Below are positions 41,801-51,525 of a DNA stretch of 64,000 bases, in pieces. Under the pieces are notes generated by a model, which was given only the letters and a program-made list of their open reading frames with translations, did no database searches and was not told the origin of the DNA. The DNA comes from Onchocerca volvulus (taxonomy: Eukaryota > Nematoda > Chromadorea > Rhabditida > Onchocercidae): assembly GCA_000499405.2 (NCBI GenBank), contig HG738137.1, positions 4,650,001-4,714,000 on the forward strand, in the 5' to 3' direction. The position numbers were made by a program, and so were the translations under genes. Every line of letters begins with the position of its first letter. The stretch's first letter is position 1.

Positions 41801-44653
41801 TTACGAGATATTGATTTGTCATTATTTGTGATTTCGAGCGTTGTTAAGGAAAGAATCTTTGAATGAACTTTGCTATTTCAAACAAAAGAAATTAGAAATT
41901 GTATTAATTGCTTTTTAGTCTGAATATCGAATTTGAATATATTGATTTTTTTTTAGTTTAAATATTCAACAAACTTTGGACAGCAATGAAGAGTCAACAC
42001 AAACTCGCGAAGAAGGTCTCATGCGACTTGCACCGCTAATCACCATAGTTTGTAGAGTCCTTTCAAAAAGTGAATTTTTATTTCTTCTGTAATTTCATTC
42101 CATGATTTAATGAGTGCTTTGGAATAGAGAGGAGGTTTATTGCTCGTTTTGTTTTATTCATATTTTATTAATATAAATTCTTTTGTTGCATATCCGTTAA
42201 AATAGTTATATCTGGATGACAAGTGATCACTGTTTTTAAATTTTTCAGTAATTGTCCTTTATTTTATTATTCCTGTAAAAGCTTTTTTAGGAGTGAAAGA
42301 GTTACCAATGGAATCACAAAATAATGAAAAGGATGCGGTCACTGAAGAAGAAAGATATATGAAGGTTATGAAGGCTTTGCAATTTGGTTAGCAATTATTT
42401 TTCACTAGTATTATTTTTCTTTTTTAATTATTTTAATTAAATATTAATTATTTTTTCTGTTTATATATCATTTTATGTCAAATTGAAAATTTTGAATATG
42501 CTTCAATCAAATCTTGAAATTTTTCCAGAAACAATATCATTTTTCACAGAAGGTTCATTCATTCCGTATCATTACGAAAGTTCGCTTTCCTCTGTTGGCA
42601 CTAGTTCATTGGGAAAACGTACCAGACGTTTGGCCCAAGAAATTGTTACACTGAGTAATTCACTGCCACTGAGTTCAAGTAGTTCTGTTTTTGTTCGTGC
42701 TTGTGAAGAACGATTGGATGTCATGAAAGTGTGTTCTCGTTTTCACTTATGAATATTTTAAATTGGATTTTTTAAAATTTTCCTATCTGATTAATTTTTT
42801 TCAAATTATAGCATTTCTTAGAAAACAGAGAGCATGGAAATAATTACTGAAAAGAAATATAAAAATAAAAGAGTGGTGAAATACAAGAATCTATAATTTT
42901 GATATGAAGCTTGTTCGGATTTTAATTAAGATTTATTTTTGATTTATATCTTACGATTTCAAGTGTTGTTTTTATAGGTTTTGATAACGGGGCCGGCAGA
43001 TACTCCATATATGAATGGATGTTTTGAATTTGATGTTTGGTTTCCAACCGACTATCCCAATTCACCTATGCATGTAAACCTTGAAACGACTGGCAATCAT
43101 ACTGTTGGTTTCGTTAATGGCTTGTGATTACATATTGAAATTATTTTATCAAAACATTTTTTGTATTTACGAAGAGACGTTATGAGAGACTTTTTTTAAT
43201 CACTTTTCTCAAAATATTATCAGCACATTTAATATGAATTGTAGGTTAGATTCAATCCTAATTTGTATAATGATGGGAAAGTATGTTTGTCGGTATTGAA
43301 CACATGGCATGGTCGACCTGAGGAACGATGGAATCCGGAAACAAGTAGTTTGTTGCAGGTATACTGCCATATATTCATTTTTTCTCCTAATGTGCTTTTT
43401 TGCTGTAGTTCGGTAAAATACATGCCTGTATTTTATAATTGTTCCCACTAATTACATCTCTCTTCATTTTATTCCATTTTTGAATCTCAAATGTGTATAT
43501 TTGCCAATATTCAGTAAATTTCCTATTTATTTGTTCGATCAAAAAATATTTAATATTTGTATTAAATATTTTTTGAGGTGATTGTAAGTGTGCAATCTTT
43601 AATCTTAGTAGCGGAACCATATTTTAACGAACCAGGATACGAACGATCAAGATATACTCAGGCAGGACAACAGGTATCTATTCCATTCTGTAATGATCTT
43701 GTTCTCAGTAAATTAGTTAATAATTTGCGTAGGTATATAGCGTTTTCTATTTATCGAAGCGTTTTTTTTTCGTTTGTCTAATTTGCTCTTAATTTTCAAT
43801 TTTCTGTTGTGCTAAATTCTCATTAATAGCAAAAAAAAATCAACGTAGGCTTCACGAGATTATGATGCTAATATTCGGCAAGCAGTAGTGAAATGGGCGA
43901 TGCTCGAAATGATACGACATCCTCCACCAGCATTCGCAGATATCGTAAAGAAGCATTTTTGGCTAAAACGAAAGGAGATACTATTACAGGTTCCGCAATT
44001 TTTTGGATAATCTGACTTTGTTTAGGATCAAAACCTAGAAGACCAAGTCTTTCAAAAATCTAAATTTGGGTTTGTTTGATAGTTAAACTTCATTCATTTG
44101 AAAGTCGAAAATCCTAACAGCTTTTTATTCTAGCCGAACAGCACATGCATTAATGTCTGTGTTGCTAACGTCTCCCTAGTTTTATTTTTTGAGGTATCGA
44201 AATGGATCGCTGAGATGGAGCAACTGGTAAAACAACAACGTGGAAGTTCCCGGAGCATCCATGGTCATCTCGCTTCCTTGAAGGTGTTTTTAATATTTCA
44301 AATCTTTAAAGTATTCGTTTTGCCAATGCAATTTTTGTTAGGTACGCAAAATTTGTTCGCAATTTAGGCTTATATATATATATATAGAATATGTATGTAT
44401 ATTGAAAGTTTGATTTCAATAATTGATAATTCAGAGACACGCTGCCGCACTGGAAGATGAATATCGGCGAATGGAGTGTCCTCTAGATCTTCAGAGTATA
44501 AATCTACCACTCAGTCTACAAGTAAGTATCTCTGAAACCACAAAACAAACAAATCTAACGATAAATGAACAGTCACAAATTACGGATGTTTCGGAACAGA
44601 TACCTCACGATAATTTGAAGAGCCTGTCAGCGGTGAAGGTCCTCAAATTATGA
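163..44653 (+). CDS. BIRC6: BIRC6/BRUCE (Apollon) giant BIR-containing ubiquitin-conjugating enzyme, 5'-partial
   Basis: This is the ortholog of animal BIRC6/BRUCE, a very large hybrid E2/E3 ubiquitin ligase. In other animals it acts as an antiparallel dimer that ubiquitinates caspases, their antagonists and autophagy factors. About 102 exons can be joined with matching phases; their lengths sum to about 15,036 nt, a whole number of codons, or about 5,011 residues (human protein about 4,860). The first exon seen begins at an acceptor (162/163) and aligns near human residue 90, so the start codon lies left of the window. In order: an N-terminal beta-propeller-like part with an inserted BIR domain, a long helical scaffold with two beta-sandwich-like segments, a ubiquitin-like segment, and the UBC domain. 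The stop is TGA at 44651-44653. The join 15919/16055 is the least certain. C. elegans ubc-17 is, from memory, the nearest worm reference. Confidence 0.95.
1489..2547 (+). other. BIRC6: BIR domain of BIRC6 (exons 4-6)
   Basis: Three exons (1489-1619, 1700-1828, 2508-2733) encode a baculoviral IAP repeat. The stretch [18 protein letters not shown] is followed by [10 protein letters not shown], a Gly-Asp-Asp turn, and the zinc-binding set CFSC ... [10 protein letters not shown], so all three Cys and the His are present. This spacing and the CLVCWEP sequence are specific to the BIRC6 type of BIR rather than to survivin-type worm BIR proteins. In vertebrates this domain binds IAP-binding motifs of SMAC, HTRA2 and caspase-9. 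Earlier exons 163-312, 530-655 and 1223-1375 match the propeller strands before the human BIR. The rest of exon 6 returns to the propeller (sequence ending in [12 protein letters not shown]). Confidence 0.95.
2063..2088. repeat. Perfect 26-bp palindrome
   Basis: A perfect inverted repeat with no spacer (arms of 13 bp, TTTTCCAACTAAA and its complement) lies in the BIRC6 intron 1829-2507. A partial copy (GTTGGAAAA) occurs about 45 bp upstream. It could be a protein-binding site, a cruciform or the core of an old element. Confidence 0.7.
2899..12764 (+). other. BIRC6: BIRC6 exons 7-31: propeller end, first beta-sandwich and helical scaffold
   Basis: Exons: 2899-3020, 3115-3173, 3271-3338, 3569-3710, 3924-4148, 4530-4691, 4897-5048, 5309-5443, 5751-5879, 6153-6287, 6505-6628, 6853-7021, 7450-7633, 7850-8035, 8287-8398, 8560-8680, 8924-9027, 9298-9385, 9793-9981, 10322-10447, 10729-10876, 11229-11402, 11602-11671, 11861-12084 and 12689-12764. 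All phases agree. Landmarks shared with the human protein include IWKLTR and HIFELLHFQ (exons 18-20), [12 protein letters not shown] (23), the [11 protein letters not shown] junction (24/25), [16 protein letters not shown] (27) and DEIDW (31). The exon 19 donor is GC (CAG then GCTTGT), the only join that keeps the frame and the alignment. The exon 24 acceptor ends TTTGAG. A possible 24-nt exon at 12603-12626 was left out. Confidence 0.85.
12976..18347 (+). other. BIRC6: BIRC6 exons 32-45, with a discoidin-like beta-sandwich
   Basis: Exons: 12976-13155, 13259-13365, 13606-13762, 13953-14119, 14452-14593, 14750-14964, 15096-15254, 15702-15919, about 16055-16217, 16636-16806, 16867-16982, 17237-17294, 17429-17588 and 18175-18347. 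Exon 35 carries the Pro/Thr motif [15 protein letters not shown], which matches the human protein. Exons 36-38 encode a jelly-roll segment ([13 protein letters not shown], then [17 protein letters not shown], then [10 protein letters not shown]). Exon 39 ends after an [12 protein letters not shown] segment. Its GT donor leaves phase 2, but the better-looking acceptor (TATGCAG, 16041) needs phase 1, so the weak AAAG acceptor before 16055 was chosen. Exon 32 has a tandem acceptor (ACAGCAG), so a 3-nt alternative start is possible; exon 35 likewise (AAGCAG). Confidence 0.8.
23802..23888. repeat. Double poly(A) tract
   Basis: A run of 41 A, then T8 and CCC, then 35 A, in the BIRC6 intron 23760-24068. 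Homopolymers this long are prone to assembly error. The - strand Phe-rich open frame here is produced by the run. Confidence 0.8.
24657..24730 (+). repeat. 37-bp tandem duplication of a 3' splice site
   Basis: Two adjacent 37-bp copies (24657-24693 and 24694-24730) differ at two positions. Each contains TTTGTATTTTTTAG followed by the first codons of BIRC6 exon 60. Only the second copy's acceptor (AG at 24706-24707) keeps the frame; use of the first gives a stop within 14 codons. Confidence 0.85.
27487..27562. repeat. 38-bp imperfect tandem duplication
   Basis: Two consecutive copies of a unit starting TTGGCTTATTTTATCG, with period 38, lie in the BIRC6 intron 27346-27770. It does not touch an exon. 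Confidence 0.75.
28880..38643 (+). other. BIRC6: BIRC6 exons 70-88: second beta-sandwich and ubiquitin-like segment
   Basis: Exons: 28880-29058, 29702-29905, 30189-30395, 30547-30686, 30782-30900, 31412-31626, 31764-31966, 33133-33251, 33529-33683, 34366-34594, 34812-35002, 35111-35250, 35590-35638, 35713-35857, 36242-36339, 36788-36956, 37490-37790, 37930-38119 and 38478-38643. Exon 72 has the conserved [15 protein letters not shown] followed by a jelly-roll ([15 protein letters not shown]), matching the human RRARSAAWSY segment. Exon 81 ([18 protein letters not shown]) matches the human ubiquitin-like part. Exon 85 carries [14 protein letters not shown] and exon 87 [19 protein letters not shown]. 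The introns at 31967-33132 (1.17 kb) and 33684-34365 are large for this gene; a part of the human scaffold has no clear match in the second, so a missed exon there is possible. Confidence 0.82.
39580..44653 (+). other. BIRC6: BIRC6 exons 89-102: C-terminal scaffold, UBC domain and tail
   Basis: Exons: 39580-39709, 39777-40049, 40379-40553, 40669-40824, 40990-41224, 41957-42069, 42291-42386, 42529-42728, 42978-43103, 43245-43358, 43578-43673, 43849-43989, 44194-44283 and 44435-44653. The catalytic E2 fold covers exons 96-101: [20 protein letters not shown], then [20 protein letters not shown] with the active-site Cys codon at 43284-43286, then [18 protein letters not shown]. As in BIRC6 and UBE2O types, the classical HPN motif is absent. 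Exon 90 carries [12 protein letters not shown], almost identical to the human protein. Two acceptors here (before 43578 and 44194) end TTTGAG. The last exon reads through a donor-like GTAAGT after LPLSLQ and stops at TGA 44651-44653, giving a 44-residue tail unlike the human one. Confidence 0.93.
41545..41770. mobile_element. Candidate mariner-like MITE in a BIRC6 intron
   Basis: Two inverted arms face each other: 41555-41578 and 41733-41756 match in 22 of 24 positions. Short outer arms extend to TACTCT (from 41545) and AGAGTA (to 41770). The element therefore reads TA-CTCT ... AGAG-TA, as expected for a Tc1/mariner-derived non-autonomous element with TA target duplication. The roughly 226-bp element has no coding capacity. 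It lies within the intron 41225-41956. Confidence 0.55.
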
Positions 44654-44815
44654 AAGCTTTCGTTGCAAATCATATTTCCCTATGAAAAACCGCTTTAATT
44701 TTAGGGTTGACGAAATGGATGCCTTCCGGTTACTGTTACCAGACAAAATTCTAATAAGTCGAAAAATTGCGTGAATTGTAGGGAAAAATACATACACTAC
44801 GGGATGCACGTCCAT

Positions 44816-44821
44816 TTTATT
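44816..44821 (-). terminator. Candidate poly(A) signal for XRN2
   Basis: AATAAA on the - strand (TTTATT as written), about 510 bp past the XRN2 stop, is the nearest canonical hexamer. A variant signal closer to the stop cannot be excluded. Confidence 0.35.
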
Positions 44822-45292
44822 TTGTATGAGTTATGCACGAACCAAAGTCAAGTTGCATTTTAGACTCCACATATTATAACTCTGCATATACCATTCTTTC
44901 TGCCTTCCTAATTGATTAACATGTTTCATAAAATTGACAGTTTTTCTTTCTAGCATCATTCGAAAACCCTATCTATTTTGTTCTTCACTTTGGTTCGGAT
45001 GTATAGTTAGTTCTGTTATCTAGTTTTTGAAATCTCATTGAATATGTAAATATCAATCAATGAGAAGACCGAATACGATGGTATGCATCGAACAACGAAT
45101 GTTATGTTGTTTTTCATCCTTTCTGGATAAACAAAGTATGTGATGCATATTATGTGCAAAATTTTTCTTTTATCTTTGAAGATTTTTTTTTCTTCAAAAT
45201 TATCGCTGAAACAGTATTTTAAACATTTTGTGTCCATGATTTAGCGCACATCAGAAATTTCTTGATTCAAAAAGTACAATTTCCATATGCCG

Positions 45293-45298
45293 AATAAA
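45293..45298 (+). terminator. Candidate poly(A) signal for BIRC6
   Basis: AATAAA is the first canonical hexamer downstream of the BIRC6 stop on the + strand, 640 bp after it. Nothing closer is seen, but nematodes also use variant hexamers, so an earlier end is possible. Confidence 0.4.
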
Positions 45299-45332
45299 AT
45301 ATGTCTTCAAAATTATTTGGTTCCCGAATTAA

Positions 45333-48300
45333 TTACCATCGGTATACTGAGTGCTGAAGTGGCCGATCACGACCACGGCTCCTAGCACGTGAAGAAATCA
45401 GTCCCGGATATGGCTCATATCGAAACGGATGTCTAAGAGGTATCGGTAATTGTGATATTCTTTCATACTCGTTGAAATTCCGATATCGTCTCGAATTTCC
45501 GTACCATTCGCCTCCCATTTGCCTTCTTTCACGAAATCTGGAAAGCAGTAGTTAAACTTTAAGAATTAGGTAACCAAAAATACGAATACTTATGTGATTC
45601 TATAGAAAATTTAGGATTTAAAACCAAATCATTTAATTCCAGAAAAAAGGCATTTATAAATAAAAACTAACTGATTTCCAATCGGTGAATAGTTAGGCAT
45701 GCGGTCGTCTGCATAAGATCCTGCTGGAATCCAGGATGACGACTGATGCGGCCTGTTATGTGAATCTATCTGATATGCATCGAAAGGTGGTCGAGGACCT
45801 TGACCTATGCTATGTCCAAGCATTCTTCGTCCTGCATCGCTTAATCCATGTCTCGGTATTTCGCGCGAAAACCCTATTTGAGGACGATAGGGCTGAAATA
45901 GTGGAAAATGTTTTCATACATGAACTACGTGAAAAAATAAATAAGGAAAATCTAGAACCAAACCAGATTAAAGTAATATGGAGAATTTTAAAAAACTTTT
46001 ATTAAAATATACAACAAATTCAACACATTGTTGTTTCTTACGAATTGCCTGACTCACTTCTCTGCGATCCAGATTGATATCTTTCAAAGTTCGTGGCACG
46101 TCAATAGCTCCCGACAAACGTTTTGCAGCAAATACATATCCTTTTTCAAACTGAGGATCTTCGTAAATCATCATAATAGCTTTGTTTTCCTAAAGTAGAA
46201 ATTACTGATAATTATGTCATGAAATAAGGAATAGGTTATTCTTATCATATGAAGACAGATTTAACAATATATAAAAGACTTGATAAATTCAGAAAAATAT
46301 GCTCACTGCTATATCCGCGAATTCGTCAACTAAAAATGGCGATTTGTAATTTTTCCCTTTCATTATAGCTTTTGCATCTACACCAACAGTACCAGCCATT
46401 CCGAACGTCAGTGAGGTATCAATTGGTAAAGCTATCGAACCTAGAATTTAGGAAAAATTATCTCTCAATTTTATCATATCTAGGCAGCTAATTTTAAATA
46501 CTTTTGGCTTTCTTTTTAGTAAAATAACAGAAAACATGAATATATAGATAAGAAATTTGACTTTTAAAAGATTTTAGCTTTGGGATTATTTTACAAATGT
46601 CCTTAATTATAAGTATGAACACATCACTTTTATTGCCTTTGCTTTATTGCAACCAACTGTATATCTAAGTAAATTCAAAGTTCAGTTATATTTTAAAATG
46701 CAGTACTTAAATTGCATGAACAAATCGAATACACAACTAAATTTGCTCCGAAACTGCTCAAACTACCTTCTTTATCGTCTTCATATAACTGCTCCGCGAA
46801 TTTATAGAAAGGATGTGATGATCCAACAAATAGCCGATCAGAACCTCTGGAATTTCTTTCCTTTTCAAAGGCGTCCAATTTATCTTCCATCTTTAAAGCA
46901 TGATCAGCATTCAGTAAAACTATACCACTAACGATATCTTGCGTTCGAGAGGTAATAGAAATTAATGAGCAAATAGACAATGTCCAAAAACAAACTTAAA
47001 AATCACAACAGTTTCAAATTAACTTAGGTCAGTTCTAAGTATCATTATGATGAGGGCTCAAATGCTTTTGATCTTGACAAAAATATAAATCCACTTCTTC
47101 CAGTGTCCTTTTTTTCCTTTAAAAAAAAATGAAAAATCTATATCTTCAAAAAAGAAAAAAGAGGTAGATTAATGTTTCAATTTTTTTGGATATCCGGATA
47201 CTCAACTGAAGAAAAAGATTTTAATATTCGACTAGAAAAAAAAAGGAACCGGCTTTAGAACTTCCAGAAGTCGTTTCTCATCTACAAACGGTAATAACGC
47301 AATTCCTTGCCATGCGTATTTTTTACCATTTAAGTCAACAACGAATTTGTCGGGATAAAAATCAATTATTGGAGAGGCAGACGAAATCATTAAATCCTGC
47401 CAAGCTTCAGGTAAATGCATCCTAAACGATTTAAATATTTCTTTTTGACTTTCACTGGATATAAATCAAAATCAAGAATAAAGTGTTGGCAGAAATATTT
47501 TCTTGCAAATGCAGAATAACTATAAGCAATTGGAATAACAAAGGCGTTTATCGTTAATAAGCCAGGAATTTAACTTTCCTTGCAGATAAAGAATTTTCGC
47601 TCTTCTTATTTGTCAGATTCCTTTTTATTTTGATAAGGCTATCCTTCTTTTCTTGTTAGACATACCTGCTTGCGGCTGGAAAGACACCCATAAGCTGTTG
47701 TAGTGGTTTAAAAGGTTCAGTGTACGCACTGAAATCAGGCTTGAACTCAGAAACTGCATCAAAATCTGATGCGAACGGCGCGTAATGAAATGGATAATAC
47801 CAGTCCCAACTTGCACAACCCTGAAACTTGAAGATTTGGTGAAATCAAAATTTTCGCTGCATTTTCGTAAGTAATCAAATACTTAAATTTTCTTGTCACT
47901 ACCTGATAATAATAGTGTAATACCCAGCAAAGGCCTTCTATATATGCCAGAGCAACTTTACGTCTGAATACGATATCTTTGCCGTCTACTTGGAATTTGC
48001 TTTTATAATACCGATCTTTCCATCCATCTTCCCACAACCTCACCTCATCAGAAATTTCGTCTTCTGAGCTAGAATCATTATTCTGAAAAAAAAAAAAAAA
48101 AAAAACAAAGTAAGAGGTGGTTTGACTGACATAAATTATAAACTCTGAAAAACGTAAAATTACTTAACGTATTCCTAAAAAATTTGGAAAATTCACCGGT
48201 AAAGGAACGAAAAAAAAAATTCGAACCAATTTATGTTTGCGATCAGTGCTTTCTGATAAATTAGTAGCAGGAATATGTAAAGCAACATTATTCACTGTCT

Positions 48301-51300
48301 GAGTGTGCATTGTATCGGAAAAATCAAGCGCCTAAAGCTAACCAGATTAAATAGTGCAAACTTCAAAAACGAATAAAATTTGATCCAGTCATATATTAAA
48401 ACGTGAAATAAAATAATTACATATGCTACCAGTAATGCAGTTGCACGAAAAAAATTCGAGAAAATCATTCCAGTGCAGTTAATACAAGAAATATTTCTCA
48501 TCACCTCTAACCGAGCAGTGCGTGCCATTGCTCTCGTACTGGACCCACTGAAATACATCGGTCCATTAGTTTGTGGTGCGAGAAGAGAATCTCGAGACGG
48601 TATAAACGAAGCTGCCATAAAAGCTCGTTCACGCCATTTTCTTTCTTTGTTTTTTCTTTTAAATTGCTGTTCTCTTTCCTTAATAATAATACTATTCATT
48701 TAAAAACACAAAAAATGAAAAAATAAGAGATGAGGACTAGAAAGAGTAATGAAAAAATCAAAAAAAGAACTAATCATATTCTCAAAAGAACTATGAAAAA
48801 TAATATCGAACAAGACTAAGGTTTAATCGACAAAACATAAAGCTAAAGTACCATAAAAAGTGGTAACGAACCTGCCTCGACTTGAATATTTCATCTTCTA
48901 CTTCACCTAATTTACTAAGTATGATTTGAGCTCTTTGAATATTAACAATGCCAGAATCAGTGAGATACCTAAAAAAAGTCAGTAAAAAAAACAAAAATAA
49001 GAAATGATGGTGAACATTAAGTAAAAGGAAAAACACGCTTTATTAAAAATAACGTCAAATTAAATCATGAAAATGAGTAATTATATTTTTCCGAACAATA
49101 GTTCGGCAAAAACCGAGAATGAAGGAAAAATATTTAAGAAGTCAAAAGAATTTTGCATTTGTTAACTTCTAATAATCTGCAAATGAATGTAAAAGTTGAC
49201 AAAATTTTACCCTTTCATTTCACAAACCATGTCTTTGTACAATTTTACAAGTCTATCAATAGCATTCTCTCGAATTTCTAATGAAGGCAAATGAGGTAGA
49301 AAATCGTTGCCGACAAAAAAGCACATAAACACCTGAAAAAATGAAAATGCACTTCTCTACAAAGAAATATTCAAAATTATTCCAAAGCATAAATTTCAAA
49401 AACCAAAAAGAATAAAAATCAGTAATGCTGCGTAAAAAAGACAAAATTATTGGATCAGTAAAAGTTGTAAATTATACTTTTTCTTTCTCAAACTACTTTA
49501 AAATTTCAAATCCTTTATTGTTCAAAATACTCAACGTCAATATTCAAATCAAAAATCTGACCCAATCATCAATTGCTCGTTCTAGATCAAAAGGTATAGA
49601 CGAATTAGGTATGTAAAGTTCACGTTCGAGATATTCTCGAAGCACAGGTAAGCGAACGAATATAAAGTTTGTTTCTTTTTGCAATGGAGATGACTGGCAT
49701 TCCGAATTATCGTCCCGCGCTAATCTAGAACTTTAAACTTTGTTATCAAGGTATTTTTAACACGGATCTAAACAGAAATAAAAAAAGAACTTAAACAAAG
49801 AAAAAAAAAAGTAGGAATATTCCACGTTGACTTGAATCTTCTGCTAAAATGTTTTTTCTAAAATAAATTCAAAGGAGAAAAAGCAACCCCTTGCAATCAT
49901 TTAATTCATGACCGTATTGTCCACAAAGATCACATGGTTTTTGCTGATTCGGCACAAATTCCTCTCGTATAATGTTGAAATTAGGTTCATGAGTAGCCAA
50001 TCCCAACATAATCAAGTCCGCATCAGCTCCACAGAGGCAATGTACGGTATTGGGATCGTGAGATGGAGACGCTCTTTGTCGTCGTATAAAATCCATGATT
50101 TTGTGCTCACCTTCTCCTGGCACATTTGCATCTGATAAGATCACCTTAAATTTAATCATTTGGTATGATAGACAATATTTTAAAAATTACAGAAATACAC
50201 CTATTATCCCTAAACTTCTGGAACCTTAAAAAATTTTAAAGTTTCCAAAATCTCTCGAACTCTTTGTTTTATAGTAAATTCAGACAATTTGATTTCAAAA
50301 AAACATAGATTATGGAAAAATTACCGCAATTTTTTCCCAACCTGGATCGCTATTCAATCGTTGATGGATATAATAACGGAGAGCAACAGCTAGCCTGCAA
50401 GAGATACTGTTTAAAATAAATCCAGAAAATTCTATTGAAACTACAGTTGTAACTAAAAAATTCTTGAATTTTTAATAAAAGTCTGAATAAACTAACCGTG
50501 CCATGAACGGTGTACCGGGTGTTATGCAGTTACTATCGAAATGCTCCTTTTCTTTTTCAGGGGGTAGTGGATAACCTTCATTTTCCAACCGTGATCTTAT
50601 TTCAGCTATTTGTTCAACCTTCTCGACAGCTTCCTTGGAGGCACGAAAACGTCGACTGCGCTGCTGGTTCATCTGAAACATATTTTTGTTATCTTATGAA
50701 AAAAAGGTGCTTCAAGTATAAATTTTACTTTATAAAATTTGAAGTAATTAGGAATAATGGGTAAAGGAACCTGAAAAAACAAATTAATATTTTTAAACAA
50801 TTGTAACATGTTATATTACCCTAAAACAATAACCTTTGCTCTTGGGGCGACACCATCAATTGCCATATACAGAAGTTTGCGAGGACGAACGATTGCAAAC
50901 AAACGATCTATATATTCGAAAATTAATACCTGAAAGAAGCTGTATGTAATCGAAAAAAATGCAAACAGTAATTAAATTCATCTAACATAAAGCTAAAGTG
51001 CGGCACAAGAGATACATTTGTACATCATTACATTATGAGCGAAAGATGGAAAAAGAATGCAAACTGCATTTCGATTAGTATAAAAAATGATTTCGTCATC
51101 CAAAACACTAACAAACATTTCTTCTTCTGTTTTAGGGGAAGGCCGATCCTCTGGATGAGTACATGGATGAATGATACCATTCATGTCCAGATATAAGTTA
51201 TCGAATTCCTAAAATAAATTTTATAATCTATATTTTTTGGTCATTTCAAGTCCACTTTAGCTGTACTTTGAAATCATACAGGTTTGCATCTGAAAAGAGT

Positions 51301-51484
51301 GCAAACCTGTACACCGTATTATGCGATGCACATTCTGCTGGAGCACCTGGAAATTGGGGTTTGGATCAATAGTATTGACAGGAATTCGAACTCCATTTAA
51401 ATCACGCGGCTTTTCCTCTACTGCGTCCACAATCACTGATGGATATTTGCGAGTCAACCATCGAAAAAATGCTGGAACACCCAT
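45333..51484 (-). CDS. xrn-2: 5'-3' exoribonuclease XRN2/Rat1
   Basis: This is the nuclear 5'-3' exoribonuclease that degrades RNA behind polymerase II after cleavage and trims rRNA, snoRNA and miRNA. It has nineteen exons: 51484-51347, 51208-51113, 50929-50834, 50672-50497, 50394-50325, 50144-49888, 49724-49562, 49332-49211, 48968-48872, 48678-48505, 48331-48227, 48082-47903, 47820-47666, 47421-47250, 46890-46767, 46440-46307, 46189-46058, 45892-45672 and 45537-45333. They sum to 2,817 nt, or 938 residues (human 950). The start [15 protein letters not shown] is the family N-terminus. Catalytic acidic motifs are present: [33 protein letters not shown] and [18 protein letters not shown]. The CCHC zinc knuckle [15 protein letters not shown] marks it as XRN2 rather than XRN1. 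The C-terminus is Arg/Gly/Tyr-rich. The exon 15 acceptor (46891) is the least certain join. Confidence 0.96.
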
Positions 51485-51525
51485 AGTAACAGTTGAGTCT
51501 TTTTTTGTCCTGAAATATTGCAAGA
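51485..51525 (-). promoter_or_regulatory. XRN2 5' leader with candidate trans-splice acceptor
   Basis: On the - strand a good 3' splice site (AATATTTCAG, AG at 51511-51510) lies 25 nt upstream of the XRN2 start codon. No ATG lies between. No coding exon is evident upstream, so this fits a spliced-leader acceptor in a nematode; a cis-spliced 5' UTR exon is the alternative. Confidence 0.5.

Larger units (their letters stand above)
44654..45332. other. Convergent 3' intergenic region, BIRC6 / XRN2
   Basis: There are 679 bp between the BIRC6 stop (+ strand) and the XRN2 stop (- strand), with no gene. The first AATAAA on the + strand is at 45293-45298, about 35 bp before the XRN2 stop. The first AATAAA on the - strand (TTTATT at 44816-44821) lies well inside the expected BIRC6 3' UTR. 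If both are used, the two mRNAs are complementary over roughly 480 nt. Confidence 0.6.
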
